A DNA stretch of 64,000 nt, from contig JAGYKS010000029.1 in assembly GCA_018401565.1 (NCBI GenBank), positions 184,641-248,640 on the forward strand, in the 5' to 3' direction. This document shows, in pieces, positions 22,505 through 34,061 of this stretch (position 1 is the stretch's first letter; the number at the start of each line of letters is the position of its first letter). This DNA is from Acidimicrobiales bacterium. GTDB lineage: Bacteria > Actinomycetota > Acidimicrobiia > Acidimicrobiales > Acidimicrobilacustridaceae. The notes below the pieces were generated by a model, which was given only the letters and a program-made list of their open reading frames with translations, was not told the DNA's origin and did no database searches. The position numbers and the translations under genes were made by a program.

Positions 22505-23338
22505 TCACTGCGGGGGCTCCCACAACAGCACGGTGACGTAGCGCAGGTCGGCAAACCGGGCGGCGAACTCGATGTCCGCTTCCTTTTCCAGACCAACGGC
22601 GTCTGAGGTCACCGACAACACCCGGCCCACCGCCAGGTCGGGTGGGAACAGGCTCCGCAGGGTGCCGCTGGTGACCAACAGGTCTCCTTCGGTGAGCGGG
22701 ACGGCGTTGTCGAACCCGGTGGCGCGCGCACCATCGGGGTCGCCCTGACCGGTCACCACCCCGAGTCCGGGACCGCCAACGACCCGCACCCCCACACTGA
22801 AGGTGGGATCGCTGATCAACTGCACGGTGGAACGGGTGGCGGTGGCCTGAATGACCCGACCCACCAGTCCGGTCCCACCCACGACCGGCATGCCAACGGC
22901 GATTCCGGCGTTGGTGCCACGGTCGATCTGCAGTCCGCCGTCGAAGTTGCCGACACCACCGGCCACGACTCGGGCCACGACCGAGTCGATTGAAGCCAGC
23001 GCCTCCAGGTCGAGGTCTGCGGCCAGTTGTTCAAGCTCCCGCCGTGCGGCCTCGGCTGCTGCCTCGCCACGTTCGAGTTCCTCGACCCGTATGGCCAGAC
23101 GTTCGTTGTCCTCGCGCATCTCGTCGTAGGAGAAGGCGCCGTTCCAGGCGTCACGCACCGGACGGGTGACGGAGTCCATGGCTGATCCCACCGGGGCGAA
23201 CAATCCACCGACACCCGATCGCAGCGACGCCAGCGGCCCGAAGTTGCGGCCATCGAGGGTGAGCAGGGTGATGGACACCAGGACCAGCAGGATGAGGGTG
23301 AGGCGGGTGCGGCGTTGACCGCCGCCAGGTCGGGCCAC
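22505..23338 (-). CDS. mreC: Rod-shape protein MreC
   Basis: 277 residues. One N-terminal membrane helix (LTLILLVLVSITLLTLDG), a coiled coil around residues 70-110 (DEMREDNERLAIRVEELE), then two beta-rich domains with GMPVVGGTGLVGRVIQ and a LLVTSG-containing strand. MreC links cytoplasmic MreB filaments to periplasmic PBP2. 9 bases downstream of mreB. Confidence 0.93.
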   Translation of the reverse strand: MARPGGGQRRTRLTLILLVLVSITLLTLDGRNFGPLASLRSGVGGLFAPVGSAMDSVTRPVRDAWNGAFSYDEMREDNERLAIRVEELERGEAAAEAARRELEQLAADLDLEALASIDSVVARVVAGGVGNFDGGLQIDRGTNAGIAVGMPVVGGTGLVGRVIQATATRSTVQLISDPTFSVGVRVVGGPGLGVVTGQGDPDGARATGFDNAVPLTEGDLLVTSGTLRSLFPPDLAVGRVLSVTSDAVGLEKEADIEFAARFADLRYVTVLLWEPPQ

Positions 23339-23347
23339 CGCCAGACC

Positions 23348-24403
23348 CTAGACCGTCGGTGAGGAGGTAAACAGCACGCCCTTGAGCGCATCGAATTCCT
23401 CCAGCGACTGCCCGGAGCCGATGGCCACGCAATACAGGGGATCGGGGGCGATCACAATGGGCATCCCGGTCTCGTGATGGAGCCGGACATCCAGACCGTT
23501 GAGCAGCGCTCCCCCGCCAGCCAGGGTCACACCCTGTTCCATGATGTCGGCGGCCAGTTCGGGAGGGGTGCGATCCAGGGTGATCTTGACGGCGTCGACA
23601 ATCGCCGACACCGGCTCCTCGATAGCTTCGCGGATCTCCTCGGTGGAGATGACGATGGTCTGGGGCAGGCCGGTGATCAGGTCACGACCCCGCACCTCGG
23701 CGTACAACTCCTGCTCCAGCGGCCACGCCGACCCGAGGGCGATCTTGATCTCCTCGGCAGTGCGTTCGCCGAGCGCCAGGCTGTACTCCTTCTTGACGTA
23801 CTGGATGATGGCGTTGTCGAGTTCGTCTCCGCCCACCCGCACCGACTGCTTGGTCACCACCCCACCCAACGAGATCACCGCAACCTCGGTGGTGCCGCCT
23901 CCGATATCCACGATCATGTTGCCCGACGGTTCCTGCACCGGGAGTCCGGCTCCGATGGCTGCCGCCATGGGTTCTTCGATGATGTAGGCGGGCTTGCGGG
24001 CACCGGCGTTCTCGGCAGCGTCCTGCACGGCACGCTGCTCCACCGGAGTGACCCCGGTGGGGACACAGATGACCATGCGGGGCTTGATCCAGCGTCGCTG
24101 GTTCACCCGCTGGATGAAATAGCGCAGCATGGTCTCGCACATTTCGAAGTCGGTGATGACGCCGTCCTTGAGCGGACGGATGGCCTGGATGTGAGCCGGA
24201 GTGCGACCAAGCATCCGCTTCGCTTCCAATCCCACCGCAACCGGCCGGTTGTCCCGGGTGTTGACCGCAACCACCGACGGTTCGTCGAGCACAATGCCTT
24301 CGCCGCGCACGTACACAAGGGTGTTGGCCGTCCCCAGATCGACTGCCATGTCACGACCCACCATCGAGTTCAGCGTGCTGCGTACTCGGTGACTCATCGA
24401 CAC
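23348..24403 (-). CDS. mreB: Actin-like shape protein MreB
   Basis: 351 residues. Actin-fold ATPase motifs: DLGTANTLVYVRGEGIVL (phosphate 1), DIGGGTTEVAVISLGG (phosphate 2), and a LAGGGALLNGLD adenosine motif near the C-terminus. It organises lateral wall synthesis from the inner face of the membrane. The presence of a full mreBCD-mrdA-rodA set suggests elongated or filamentous cells (inference). The 170 bases upstream, to ndk, contain no gene and presumably the mre promoter; I see no clear -10/-35. Confidence 0.96.
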   Translation of the reverse strand: MSMSHRVRSTLNSMVGRDMAVDLGTANTLVYVRGEGIVLDEPSVVAVNTRDNRPVAVGLEAKRMLGRTPAHIQAIRPLKDGVITDFEMCETMLRYFIQRVNQRRWIKPRMVICVPTGVTPVEQRAVQDAAENAGARKPAYIIEEPMAAAIGAGLPVQEPSGNMIVDIGGGTTEVAVISLGGVVTKQSVRVGGDELDNAIIQYVKKEYSLALGERTAEEIKIALGSAWPLEQELYAEVRGRDLITGLPQTIVISTEEIREAIEEPVSAIVDAVKITLDRTPPELAADIMEQGVTLAGGGALLNGLDVRLHHETGMPIVIAPDPLYCVAIGSGQSLEEFDALKGVLFTSSPTV

Positions 24404-24573
24404 AAGCGGGCTCCTGGCTGCTGGAGTTGGGGGCGGATGGTGGTCAGGTTAGGCGACCGTCGCCAACCTTGCTCGGGAACGTCGGGACCGCTCCGACGGG
24501 TGGCAACAGCGCCGATCCGACCCTGCCACCCTACCGATCAGGGGCGGGGTCTCAACCGGAACATCGCGACAGG

Positions 24574-24987
24574 TCAGGCGCCGGAACCGCCAAACCACAA
24601 CGCCAGTTCGCGGGCCGCCGACTCGGCGGAGTCAGAGCCGTGGATCAGGTTTTCGGTGAACAGGATCCCGAGGTCGCCGCGGATCGTACCCGGGGCGGCG
24701 TCACGGGGGTTGGTGGCGCCGATCATGGTGCGGGCCACCTGCCAGGTGTCCTCGGGGCCCTCGATCTCGGCCACCACCACCGGTGACCGGGTGATGAACT
24801 CGATGAGTTCGCCGTAGAAGCCCTTGCCGGCGTGCTCGGCGTAGTGCTCTCCGGCCAGTTCGGCGGTGACCTGACGCAGGTCGAGCGAGGCGATGCGCAA
24901 CCCGCGTCGTTCGAAACGGGAAAGAATTTCCCCGACGAGGCCACGTTCGACGGCGTCGGGCTTGCAGATGATGAGGGTGCTGTCCAT
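24574..24987 (-). CDS. ndk: Nucleoside diphosphate kinase
   Basis: 137 residues from ATG 24987 (MDSTLIICKPDAVERGLVG), typical length. Phosphohistidine motif is in ENLIHGSDS; RTMIGATNPRDAAPGTIRGD is the nucleotide-binding region. It balances NTP/dNTP pools by transferring phosphate from ATP. The start is 10 bases downstream of the folC stop, so co-transcription is likely. The frame is open upstream but overlaps folC and is not conserved. Confidence 0.96.
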   Translation of the reverse strand: MDSTLIICKPDAVERGLVGEILSRFERRGLRIASLDLRQVTAELAGEHYAEHAGKGFYGELIEFITRSPVVVAEIEGPEDTWQVARTMIGATNPRDAAPGTIRGDLGILFTENLIHGSDSAESAARELALWFGGSGA

Positions 24988-24997
24988 GCCCGACAGG

Positions 24998-26308
24998 CTA
25001 GGTGTCGCGACCTGCGGTGAGCGATTCGATGACCGCCCCCACCAGATAGAGCGACCCGGTGATGAGCACCAGGTCGTCGTCTGCGGCGGCATCGACGGCA
25101 CGCCGCACCGCCTCGAGGGGGTCGGTGACAGCCTCGACGGGCAAGCCGGTGACCGCCACCCGGCGGGCCAGCTCCTCGGCGGTGAACGAGCGCGGTGACG
25201 GCACGGTGCACGTCACCACGGCGTCGATGCCCGCAGGTGCCAATTCGGCCAGGAACTGTGCCGGATCACGCTCGGACAGCATCCCGAGCACCAGGACCCG
25301 CCGACCGTCAGTGTGGAACTCGTCGGACAGCGTGGCGGCAACGGCGGCGGCGGCTGGCGGGTTGTGGGCACCGTCGACGACCACCAACGGGCTCCGACCG
25401 ACCACCTGGAAACGCCCGGGCAGGGCAATGCCGGCGAGGGCCTCGGACACCAGCGCCGGATCCAGGGCACGGTCGAACAGCGCCTCGGTGGCCGCCACCG
25501 CCGTGGCGGCGTTGTCGCACTGGTGGGTGCCGTAGGCGGCGATGAACACGTCCTCGTAATGACCACGCGGCGTGTAGAGGTCGACGACCCGTCCACCCAC
25601 GGCACGCCGCTCTGCGGCGGCGCCGTAGTCCGACCCGGCCACCCACATCCCGGCGGGTCCTTCCATCTCGAACACACTGCGCAGACGCTCGTCGGTTTCA
25701 CCCAGGATCAGAAACGACCCCGGCTTGATGATGCCCGCCTTCTCGGCGGCCACCACAGCGCGCCAGTCCCCGAGCCCGTCGGTGTGGTCGAGGCCCACGT
25801 TGGTCACCACCGCCACCTCGGCGTCCACCACGTTGGTGGCGTCGAAACGCCCCAACATGCCCACCTCGGCCACCACCACGTCCACAGCCGAACTGGCGAA
25901 CCACGACAGTGCGGCCGCCGTGACCAGCTCGAACCACGACGGCGTGGTGTCCAGCAGTGGCTCCAGCGTGGCCAGCTCGCTGAGCACCTCGGCCAGTTCG
26001 TCGTCGCTTATCGGCTCACCATTGCGCGACATGCGCTCGTTCATGGCAGACAGGTGGGGGCTTGAGAACGTGCCGACGCTCAACCCGTGCGCCGCCACCA
26101 GCGCCGTCACCATCGCCGACACCGATCCCTTGCCGTTGGTCCCGGTGACGTGCACCACCGGGAAGGTGGTCTGGGGGTCACCCAGCAGACGGCACAGCGC
26201 CACCATGGAATCGAGCGACAGGTTGCCCGAGTGCACCCCCAGCGCTCCGGGCACGAGCTCGCGGTTGATGTGGCTGTCGAGCCACGCCAGGGCGTCGGGG
26301 AGGTTCAC
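24998..26308 (-). CDS. folC: Folylpolyglutamate / dihydrofolate synthase
   Basis: 436 residues from a GTG. P-loop HVTGTNGKGSVSAMV near residue 52, a Mur-ligase-like central domain with VAVVTNVGLDHTDGLG, and a C-terminal glutamate-ligase domain (VVVDGAHNPPAAAAVAATL). It adds glutamates to folates, and in some bacteria makes dihydrofolate. 7 bases after clpX on the same strand; in related actinobacteria valS often lies between clpX and folC, but not here. Confidence 0.93.
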   Translation of the reverse strand: MNLPDALAWLDSHINRELVPGALGVHSGNLSLDSMVALCRLLGDPQTTFPVVHVTGTNGKGSVSAMVTALVAAHGLSVGTFSSPHLSAMNERMSRNGEPISDDELAEVLSELATLEPLLDTTPSWFELVTAAALSWFASSAVDVVVAEVGMLGRFDATNVVDAEVAVVTNVGLDHTDGLGDWRAVVAAEKAGIIKPGSFLILGETDERLRSVFEMEGPAGMWVAGSDYGAAAERRAVGGRVVDLYTPRGHYEDVFIAAYGTHQCDNAATAVAATEALFDRALDPALVSEALAGIALPGRFQVVGRSPLVVVDGAHNPPAAAAVAATLSDEFHTDGRRVLVLGMLSERDPAQFLAELAPAGIDAVVTCTVPSPRSFTAEELARRVAVTGLPVEAVTDPLEAVRRAVDAAADDDLVLITGSLYLVGAVIESLTAGRDT

Positions 26309-26315
26309 ACCGGGC

Positions 26316-27592
26316 TCAGGATGCGGCGCGACGTGGACGTGGCGCCGGCCGGGCCACGTCGGTACGCATGACCAACGTGGGGTCCACCTTGTTGGACACC
26401 ACAGCGTCGTCGATGAGCACCTTTGCGATGTCGGCCCGACCGGGCAGGTCGTACATCACGCCCAGCAGGACCTCTTCGAGGATGGCGCGCAGTCCGCGGG
26501 CACCGGTCCCCGCAGGAGCGCCTGATCGGCGATGGCCTCGAGGGCGGCGTCGGTGAAGTCGAGTTCCACGTCCTCGAACTCGAAGAACTTGCGGTACTGG
26601 CGGATCAGCGAGTTCCTGGGCTCCACCAGAATGCGAATCAACGCCTCCTGGTCCAGCGCCGACACCGCACCCACAACGGGCATGCGACCGATGAACTCCG
26701 GGATCAGACCGAACTTGAGCAGATCCTCGGGCAATACCTTGGAAAACAGCATCCCGGGTTCGATCTTGGAGGCGTCGCGCAGTTCGGCCGAGAACCCGAC
26801 GCCGCCACCGCCGGTGCGCGACTCGATGATCTTTTCGATGCCGGCAAAGGCGCCACCGCAGATGAACAGGATGTTGGTGGTGTCGATCTGGATGAATTCC
26901 TGATGGGGGTGCTTGCGCCCACCCTGGGGCGGCACCGACGCCGTGGTGCCCTCGAGGATCTTGAGCAGGGCCTGCTGCACGCCCTCGCCCGACACGTCCC
27001 TGGTGATGGACGGGTTCTCGCTCTTGCGGGCCACCTTGTCGATTTCGTCGATGTAGATGATGCCGGTCTCGGCCTTTTTGACGTCGTAGTCGGCGGCCTG
27101 GATCAGCTTCAGCAGGATGTTCTCGACGTCCTCACCGACGTACCCGGCTTCGGTCAGGGCCGTGGCGTCAGCAATGGCGAACGGCACGTTGAGCATGCGG
27201 GCCAGCGTCTGGGCCAGCAGGGTCTTGCCGCACCCGGTCGGGCCCAGCAACAAGATGTTGGACTTGGCCAGCTCCACGTCGTCGGCGTGGTTGGCGCCGT
27301 ACTGCACCCGCTTGTAGTGGTTGTAGACCGCCACCGACAGGATGCGCTTGGCGGCGTCCTGACCGATGATGTAGTCGTTGAGGAACTCGAAAATCTCACG
27401 GGGTTTGGGCAGTTCGTCGAACCGCAGCGTGGAAGTTTCGGCGAGTTCCTCTTCGATGATCTCGTTGCACAGGTCGATGCACTCATCGCAGATATAGACC
27501 CCGGGTCCGGCAATGAGCTTCTTGACCTGCTTCTGCGACTTGCCACAGAACGAGCACTTCAACAGCTCGCCACCGTCACCGAACTTCGCCAC
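26316..27592 (-). CDS. clpX: ClpX protease ATPase subunit (one frameshift)
   Basis: AAA+ unfoldase of the ClpXP protease. N-terminal zinc finger (CSFCGKSQ ... ICDECIDLC), Walker [12 protein letters not shown], pore loop GYVGEDV, Walker [13 protein letters not shown] loop GGRKHPH. As read the frame stops at 26456, but the C run at 26508-26511 lacks one base; adding it gives [19 protein letters not shown] and a normal C-terminus to a stop at 26316-26318, about 425 residues. ClpX is well conserved to its end, so a sequence error is much more likely than truncation. Confidence 0.95.
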
Positions 27593-27646
27593 GACTGCCC
27601 TCCCGGTTTCCTGGATAACTGTGGATCCCTGTTGCGCCTGCCAGCC

Positions 27647-28285
27647 CTAGCTGACCGGGGCGATGGCACCCGTCTTGTCCTCGAGATTCCGGCGGCTGAT
27701 GACCTCGTCAATGATGCCGTAGGCCAACGCCTCCTCGGCCGACATTACAAAGTCGCGGTCGGTGTCCCGGTGGATCCTCTCGCGTTCCTGGCCGGTGTGT
27801 TCGGCCAGGATGCGCTCAAGCGTGTCACGCATGCGAAGGATCTCGTTGGCCGCCAGCTCGATGTCGGTTCCCTGGCCGTAGGCCCGGGCGTAGGGCTGGT
27901 GCAACAGGATCCGGGCGTTGGGCAGGGCCAGTCGCTTGCCGGGTGTGCCCGCCGCCAGCAACACCGCAGCAGCCGACGCCGCCTGCCCGAAGCAGATGGT
28001 GGTGATGTCGGGCTTGATGAACTGCAGCGTGTCGTAGATGGCCAGCAGGGCGGTGATGTCACCACCGGGCGAGTTGATGTAGAGGTTGATGTCCTTGTCA
28101 GGATTCTCGCTCTCGAGATGCAACAACTGGGCGCAGATCAGGTTGGCAATGGTGTCGTCGATGGGCGTGCCAACGAAGATGATGTTCTCCTTGAGCAGCT
28201 TGGAGTACAGGTCGTACCCCCGCTCGCCCCGGTTGGTCTGCTCGATGACCGTGGGCACCATGTAGTTGCGGATCGGCTCGATCAC
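27647..28285 (-). CDS. clpP: ClpP protease catalytic subunit
   Basis: 212 residues. Serine peptidase motifs: [11 protein letters not shown] holds the catalytic Ser, [10 protein letters not shown] the His, and a downstream Asp lies in DTDRDFVMS. Normal family reading at the first motif is GxAASMG, so the SAAA variant is a small departure. It sits between tig and clpX; its start overlaps the tig stop as ATGA, so trigger factor and ClpP are coupled. Only one clpP copy is in the window, whereas many actinobacteria have a tandem pair. Confidence 0.95.
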   Translation of the reverse strand: MIEPIRNYMVPTVIEQTNRGERGYDLYSKLLKENIIFVGTPIDDTIANLICAQLLHLESENPDKDINLYINSPGGDITALLAIYDTLQFIKPDITTICFGQAASAAAVLLAAGTPGKRLALPNARILLHQPYARAYGQGTDIELAANEILRMRDTLERILAEHTGQERERIHRDTDRDFVMSAEEALAYGIIDEVISRRNLEDKTGAIAPVS

Positions 28286-29670
28286 TCGTCGCCTTCTTTC
28301 GAATCGTCGGCCTCATCGGCCTCGTCAGCACCTTCGTCGTCGATGACGGTATCGGGTTCGGGTGCCTCCAGCGCTGCTCGGTCGATGGGATTTCCGTCGT
28401 CGTCGACGATTTCGACACGCTCGAGCACCCAGTCGAAGGCCTTGCGCTTGGCAATGTCGATCGTCACGTCTTCGATCTGCTCGGTGACCTCGAACCGCTC
28501 ACGCACCTCGTCGACGGTCGAACCCACCCGCTCGGCGACCAGCGCCCACTCGTCGTCGAGGTCCTGGTCGGTGGCTTCAACCTGCTCGGCCAGCGCCACG
28601 GCACGCAATGCGAGGTCGAGCCTGGCCGCACCCGCCGCCGACTCACGCAGCTCACCCACGAACGACTCGGGGTCACGGCCCTGCATGGCCAGCCACGTGC
28701 CGAGGTCCATGCCCTGGGCCTGCAGACGCATGGACATGTCGCCCAGTCGCTGCTGCATCTCGGACTCGACCAGGGCCTCGGGGACGTCATCGGTCACCAG
28801 CCCGGCAATGGCCTCGCCGGTGCGCTCACGCAGCAGCGATGCCGCCTGGGCACGGCGCACCGAACGGGCCCGGGTCACCAGATCGTCCCGCAGCTCTGCG
28901 AGGGTCTCGAATTCCGATGCATCGGCGGCGAAGGCGTCGTCGAGATCGGGAAGCACCCGCTCACGCACCTCACGCACACTGATGGCGAAGTCCAGCGTTG
29001 CGTCTTCGCGCACCGGGTGCGGAGCGTCGAACGACAGGTCGTCGCCAGCCGACGCACCGGTGAGGTGCTCGTCGACCTCGGGGGTGATGCCGCCCGATCC
29101 GACCTCGTAGGAGTACTCCTGGGCGGTCAGACCCGGGGCTGGCTCGCCGTCCATCTCCCCGGCGATGTCGATCACCACCACGTCGCCGGTCTCAGCCGGA
29201 CGGTCGGCGGTCTCGAACGTGGCCTGGCCGGCCCTGATGCGCTCGAGCTGGTTGTCGATGTCCTCACCGGACGGCTCGAGGGCGGGGATGGTCACACGGA
29301 GCGAGTCGTAGCCGCCCACGCTCACCACGGGACGAACCTCGACCACGGCGTCAAAGCTCACCGCCCCCTCCTCCTGGCCGGAGGTGATGTCGATCTCGGG
29401 GGCGGCGATCACATCAACGTTGTGTTCCTTGACCGCAGCCACGTAGTAGTCGGGTATGGCGTCCTGCAGTGCCTGACCCCGGGCAACGTCAGCACCCAGG
29501 CGGGCCTCGAGCACACGACGGGGCGCCTTCCCGGGTCGGAACCCTGGAATGCGCACCTCACGTGCGATCTTTCGGAAGGCGTCATCGATAGCCGATTCGA
29601 ACTCTTCGGCCTCGACCGAGACGCTGACACGGACCTTGTTGCCCTCTTCGGGCTCGACGGAGGAAATCAC
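28282..29670 (-). CDS. tig: Trigger factor
   Basis: Ribosome-bound chaperone and peptidyl-prolyl isomerase, 462 residues from the GTG at 29670. N-terminal ribosome-binding signature [11 protein letters not shown], central FKBP-like domain (around residues 150-230; [15 protein letters not shown]), helical C-terminal arms, and a very acidic tail rich in Asp/Glu. The open frame continues upstream through the tRNA-Pro gene, which is not coding. GGAGG-like sequence is absent directly before the GTG, so the start is set by homology of the N-terminus. Confidence 0.93.
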   Translation of the reverse strand: MISSVEPEEGNKVRVSVSVEAEEFESAIDDAFRKIAREVRIPGFRPGKAPRRVLEARLGADVARGQALQDAIPDYYVAAVKEHNVDVIAAPEIDITSGQEEGAVSFDAVVEVRPVVSVGGYDSLRVTIPALEPSGEDIDNQLERIRAGQATFETADRPAETGDVVVIDIAGEMDGEPAPGLTAQEYSYEVGSGGITPEVDEHLTGASAGDDLSFDAPHPVREDATLDFAISVREVRERVLPDLDDAFAADASEFETLAELRDDLVTRARSVRRAQAASLLRERTGEAIAGLVTDDVPEALVESEMQQRLGDMSMRLQAQGMDLGTWLAMQGRDPESFVGELRESAAGAARLDLALRAVALAEQVEATDQDLDDEWALVAERVGSTVDEVRERFEVTEQIEDVTIDIAKRKAFDWVLERVEIVDDDGNPIDRAALEAPEPDTVIDDEGADEADEADDSKEGDE

Positions 29671-29748
29671 AGACCCGGGAGTGTACCGGTGCCAGACACC
29701 CTCAGTGAACGCCGGGGGCCTATCCAGCCTGAGGTAGCCTGCACACGC

Positions 29749-29826
29749 CGGGGTGTAGCGCAGCTTGGTTAGCGCGCCTGCTTTGGGAGCAGGAGGCCGG
29801 GAGTTCGAATCTCCCCACCCCGACCA
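29749..29826 (+). tRNA. tRNA-Pro (anticodon TGG)
   Basis: Acceptor CGGGGTG pairs with CACCCCG; discriminator A; CCA encoded. Anticodon stem CCTGC/GCAGG with loop TTTGGGA gives TGG. T arm GGGAG-TTCGAAT-CTCCC. Divergent from tig, 79 bases upstream of its start. Confidence 0.97.
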
Positions 29827-29880
29827 CGGTGTGACCCATGGGGGTCGCACCCGCCCATCTGTGAAAAGGTGGGTATCTGT

Positions 29881-31198
<1,318 letters not shown>

Positions 31199-31274
31199 CC
31201 ACCAGCATCACCGCCAGATGTTTCCTATGACGCGCGACACCTGTTTCCTATGGTGGGTGAGACTGCCACCGTCG

Positions 31275-31287
31275 CACCCGCTCCATG
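31275..31287. repeat. Partial copy of the tRNA-Gly 3' end
   Basis: CACCCGCTCCATG, identical to the tRNA-Gly acceptor end plus CCATG at 29945-29957. Allowing one inserted G, the match extends to CCGTC(G)CACCCGCTCCATG. The last three bases are the start codon of the alcohol dehydrogenase. It may be an attachment-site duplicate, a long target duplication, or a tRNA remnant. Confidence 0.7.
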
Positions 31288-32299
31288 CACGCAGCAGTTC
31301 TGGAATCGATGGGGCAGCCGCTGGTGGTGACCGACGTGCCCGACCCGTCACCACAACCCGGTGAGGTCGTGCTGCGCATCGATGCCTGTGGCATCTGCGG
31401 CTCGGACCTCCATGCCTCCGACAACCTGCCGTTCGAGGGTCTGGTCATGGGCCACGAGTTCTGCGGAACGGTCGTTGGGACCACGCCCGATTCGGGCCCA
31501 TGGAAACCCGGCGACCAGGTGGTCGCCCTGAGCCTGGCCACGTGTGGCACCTGCAGCGCGTGTGTCGACGGCCGGGTGCGCAAGTGTCTGGCCGCCCAGA
31601 TGCTGGGTCTGGAACGCCCGGGCGCCTACGCCGAGTTCGTGGCCGTGCCCGGCTCGGCGCTGCTCGCTCTCCCGCCAACCCTTGATCATCGCCACGGCGC
31701 ACTGGTGGAGCCGTTGGCGGTGGCCCCGCCATGCCGTCGAACGATGCGGGGTTCAACCCGGCGACGACGTTGCCGTTCTGGGCGCCGGTCCGGTCGGTCT
31801 GGCCGTGGCGTTGTGGCTCCAGCATCTGGGCGCCCGAAACATCGTGGTGAGCGACCCTGCACCGGCCCGCCGTCAGGCGGCGTCACAACTTGGTGCCACC
31901 GCCACCATCGACCCCACATCCGGCGATGTGGCTGCGGCCATGGCCGATATCTGCGGCGGTGCCCCTTCGAGAGTGATCGAGTGCGTTGGCGTCCCGGGTC
32001 TGCTCCAGGCCGCAACCGAGGTTGCGTCGGTCGACGGGGTGGTGACCGTGGCTGGCGTGTGCATGGAACCCGAGCAGCTGACGCCGCTGGTGTCCATGGT
32101 CAAGGAACTCGATGTGCGCTTCGCTTTTTCTACCGACGTCAGGACATGGAGCACACCATCACCGAGATGGCAAGCTGGCCGGCTCGATCCGCTCGGCATG
32201 ATCACCGACGAGATCGCCCTGGACGAGCTGCCAACCCGGTTTGAGCGGCTCAAATCCCCCGGACCCGACTGCAAGGTCCTGGTCCGCCCCAGCGCCTGA
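31285..32299 (+). CDS. Zinc-dependent alcohol dehydrogenase (frameshifted)
   Basis: Medium-chain dehydrogenase/reductase, about 337 residues after correction. N-terminal GroES-like domain with catalytic zinc ligands in CGICGSDLH and GHEFCG, and a full structural-zinc cluster CGTCSACVDGRVRKC (CX2CX2CX7C); Rossmann motif VLGAGPVGLAVAL. Substrate unknown. Three indels: extra C in 31724-31727, a missing T in the run 32125-32129, and an extra T near 32176. Between the last two the frame shifts and returns (correct reading FFYRRQDMEHTITEMA). The ATG lies in the tRNA-Gly-end copy and has no clear Shine-Dalgarno sequence. Confidence 0.85.
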
Positions 32300-32314
32300 C
32301 CAACGATCACAGGG

Positions 32315-32388
32315 CGCCCTCGGCAGGATTCGAACCTGCGACCGTCCGATTAGAAGTCGGGTGCTCTATCCAGCTGAGCTACGAGGGC
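32315..32388 (-). tRNA. tRNA-Arg (anticodon TCT)
   Basis: Read on the minus strand: acceptor GCCCTCG/CGAGGGC, discriminator G, anticodon loop CTTCTAA giving TCT, T arm GCAGG-TTCGAAT-CCTGC. CCA is not encoded. One C/A mismatch is present at the top of the anticodon stem. Confidence 0.95.
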
Positions 32389-32472
32389 CTCATGGCATCG
32401 TAGGACCACCAGACGACGTGGCGGGGATTGTCCGCTGGCCTCCCCAGCTGTCCTAGACTGCAACTTCCCATG

Positions 32473-32549
32473 GTGGCCGTAGCTCAGTCGGTTAGAGCGC
32501 CAGGTTGTGGCCCTGGAGGTCGGGGGTTCGATCCCCCTCGGTCACCCCA
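32473..32549 (+). tRNA. tRNA-His (anticodon GTG)
   Basis: Acceptor GTGGCCG/CGGTCAC with a G just before position 1 (32472) that can serve as the G-1 identity base, discriminator C as usual for tRNA-His, CCA encoded. Anticodon loop TTGTGGC gives GTG. T arm GGGGG-TTCGATC-CCCC. Confidence 0.96.
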
Positions 32550-32636
32550 CCCGGGTACGTGTGACCCGCACACGACAGCAGGTTCGGAAGCGTTCCGGGC
32601 CCGCTGGCGTGGGCGGTAGCATGACCGCTCGGTCGT

Positions 32637-32712
32637 GCGCCTCTAGCTCAATTGGCAGAGCAACGGACTCTTAATCCGCAGGTTCTGGGTTCGAGTCCCA
32701 GGGGGCGTACCA
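32637..32712 (+). tRNA. tRNA-Lys (anticodon CTT)
   Basis: Anticodon stem CGGA/TCCG with loop CTCTTAA gives CTT. Acceptor GCGCCTC pairs with GGGGCGT with two G-T wobbles, discriminator A, CCA encoded. T arm CTGGG-TTCGAGT-CCCAG. Confidence 0.95.
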
Positions 32713-32717
32713 CGCAG

Positions 32718-32747
32718 GAGGGGGATCGGTTCGCGCCGGTCCCCCTC
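32718..32747 (+). terminator. Terminator after tRNA-Lys
   Basis: 12-bp stem GAGGGGGATCGG / CCGGTCCCCCTC with one G-T pair and a 6-base loop, directly after tRNA-Lys and before the convergent methyltransferase gene; may act in both directions. No strong T-tract. Confidence 0.7.
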
Positions 32748-32769
32748 GTCGCGCAGGCCCACAGGCCAA

Positions 32770-34034
32770 TCAGCGTGAAAACGACGAGACCACCTCGACG
32801 TGGTGGGTATGGGTGAACACGTCGATCACCACCGACGTGCGGTGTGCGTAGCCGTGTGCCGCCAGCAAAGCGGCGTCGCGCCCCAATGACGCCGCGTCGC
32901 ATGACACCAGCACCACCCCCACAGCACCGGTTGCAGCGATCACGTCCACGGCCTTGCGTCCCAGACCGGACCGGGCCGGATCGGCTACCACGACTGCTGC
33001 CGGCTCGGGCGCCCAGCGCTCCACTGCCGACGTCACCACGTTGACGTCATCGTCGGCCAGATTCACCCGGGCGTCGTCGGTGGACGAACCGGCCCGCTCC
33101 ACTGCCGTGATGCGACCCTTCCAGCCCTGGTCTCGCGTCACCCCGGCAAACAGCCCCACCCCGGCGTAGGCATCCACCAGCAGGCCGTCGCCGTCGGCTC
33201 CCTGCGACCGCAGGTCGGCCACCGCCGAGCCCACCACCGCCGCCAGCGCTTCGGCGCCGTCGGGCCGGGTCTGAAAGAACGACGGTGCCGAGATGTGCCA
33301 CCATCGCCCGGCCACCCGCTCACGCAGCGACAGCATCACTCCCCCGGCCATTCCGTCGGCGTCACCAACGCCCACTCCCGCCGGCACCTCCACGGCGTCC
33401 AGCGACGGTCCCGTCACCAGTACCAGCCGGTCGCCGCTGGCGGCCCCCACCCGGATGGTCACCTCACTCGCACCCGGGAACCGGCCCTCGGTCAGCACGG
33501 CGTCGGCCAGCCCGTGGGCCACCGCACAGTGCTCAGGGACCACCGGCTCATGGGACTTCGCCCGTCGCAGGCCGGCTCGACCCGCAGAGTCGACCACGGC
33601 GCGCACCGTGGTGCGAAACCCCACGGGGCCAGGGGTGGCCCGGCCACGACCTCGGCATCGCCGAGCCGTCCCAGGTGCCGCAGGGCGTCAGCGACGATGG
33701 CCACCTTCATGTCAGGTTGGGCAGCAGGGTCGGCGTGCTGCAGGTCGCAACCCCCGCATCCAGCCGCCACCATCGGGCACGGCGGCTCCACCCGGTGCGG
33801 TGAAGCTTCTGTCACCGCCGACACCGTGCCGGTGACGAGGCGTTCACGCCGGTCGAGGTCACCGACCACCACCAGTTCACCGGGCAAGGCCCCGTCGACC
33901 AGGACCACCCTGCCGTCGGGATCGTGGGCAAACGCCATCCCACCGGCCACCAGCTGGCGGGTCCGTACGGTGAGCGAGGTTGGTGGGTCGGGCACGACCG
34001 GTGAGCCTACGCCCGCATCCGGTGGCGGCCCCAT
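32770..34034 (-). CDS. TrmA/RlmD-family RNA (uracil-C5) methyltransferase (one frameshift)
   Basis: S-adenosylmethionine-dependent m5U methyltransferase of tRNA or 23S rRNA. An N-terminal TRAM-like domain (VTVRTRQLVAGGMAFAHD) and an iron-sulfur-type cysteine motif CPMVAAGCGGCDLQH precede a SAM-binding domain (LLVDAYAGVGLFAG, DPARSGLG) and a catalytic cysteine in VVLVSCDAASLGRD. A missing base in the G run at 33625-33628 splits the frame; repair reads LAPVGFRTTVRAVVDSAGR, for about 421 residues. Divergent from rpe with 27 bases between starts. Which uracil it modifies cannot be decided from sequence. Confidence 0.88.
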
Positions 34035-34061
34035 CGGTTGGGGTCGCTACGCTCAGTGGCC

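Noticed and set aside
26456..27592. Truncated ClpX lacking its C-terminal end
   Set aside because: A single missing C in a homopolymer restores the full conserved ending; truncation of an essential, conserved protein is unlikely.
26423..29110. 895-codon open frame antisense to clpX, clpP and tig
   Set aside because: High-GC codon bias leaves long stop-free antisense frames; the opposite strand encodes three clear housekeeping proteins and this frame has no recognisable domain.
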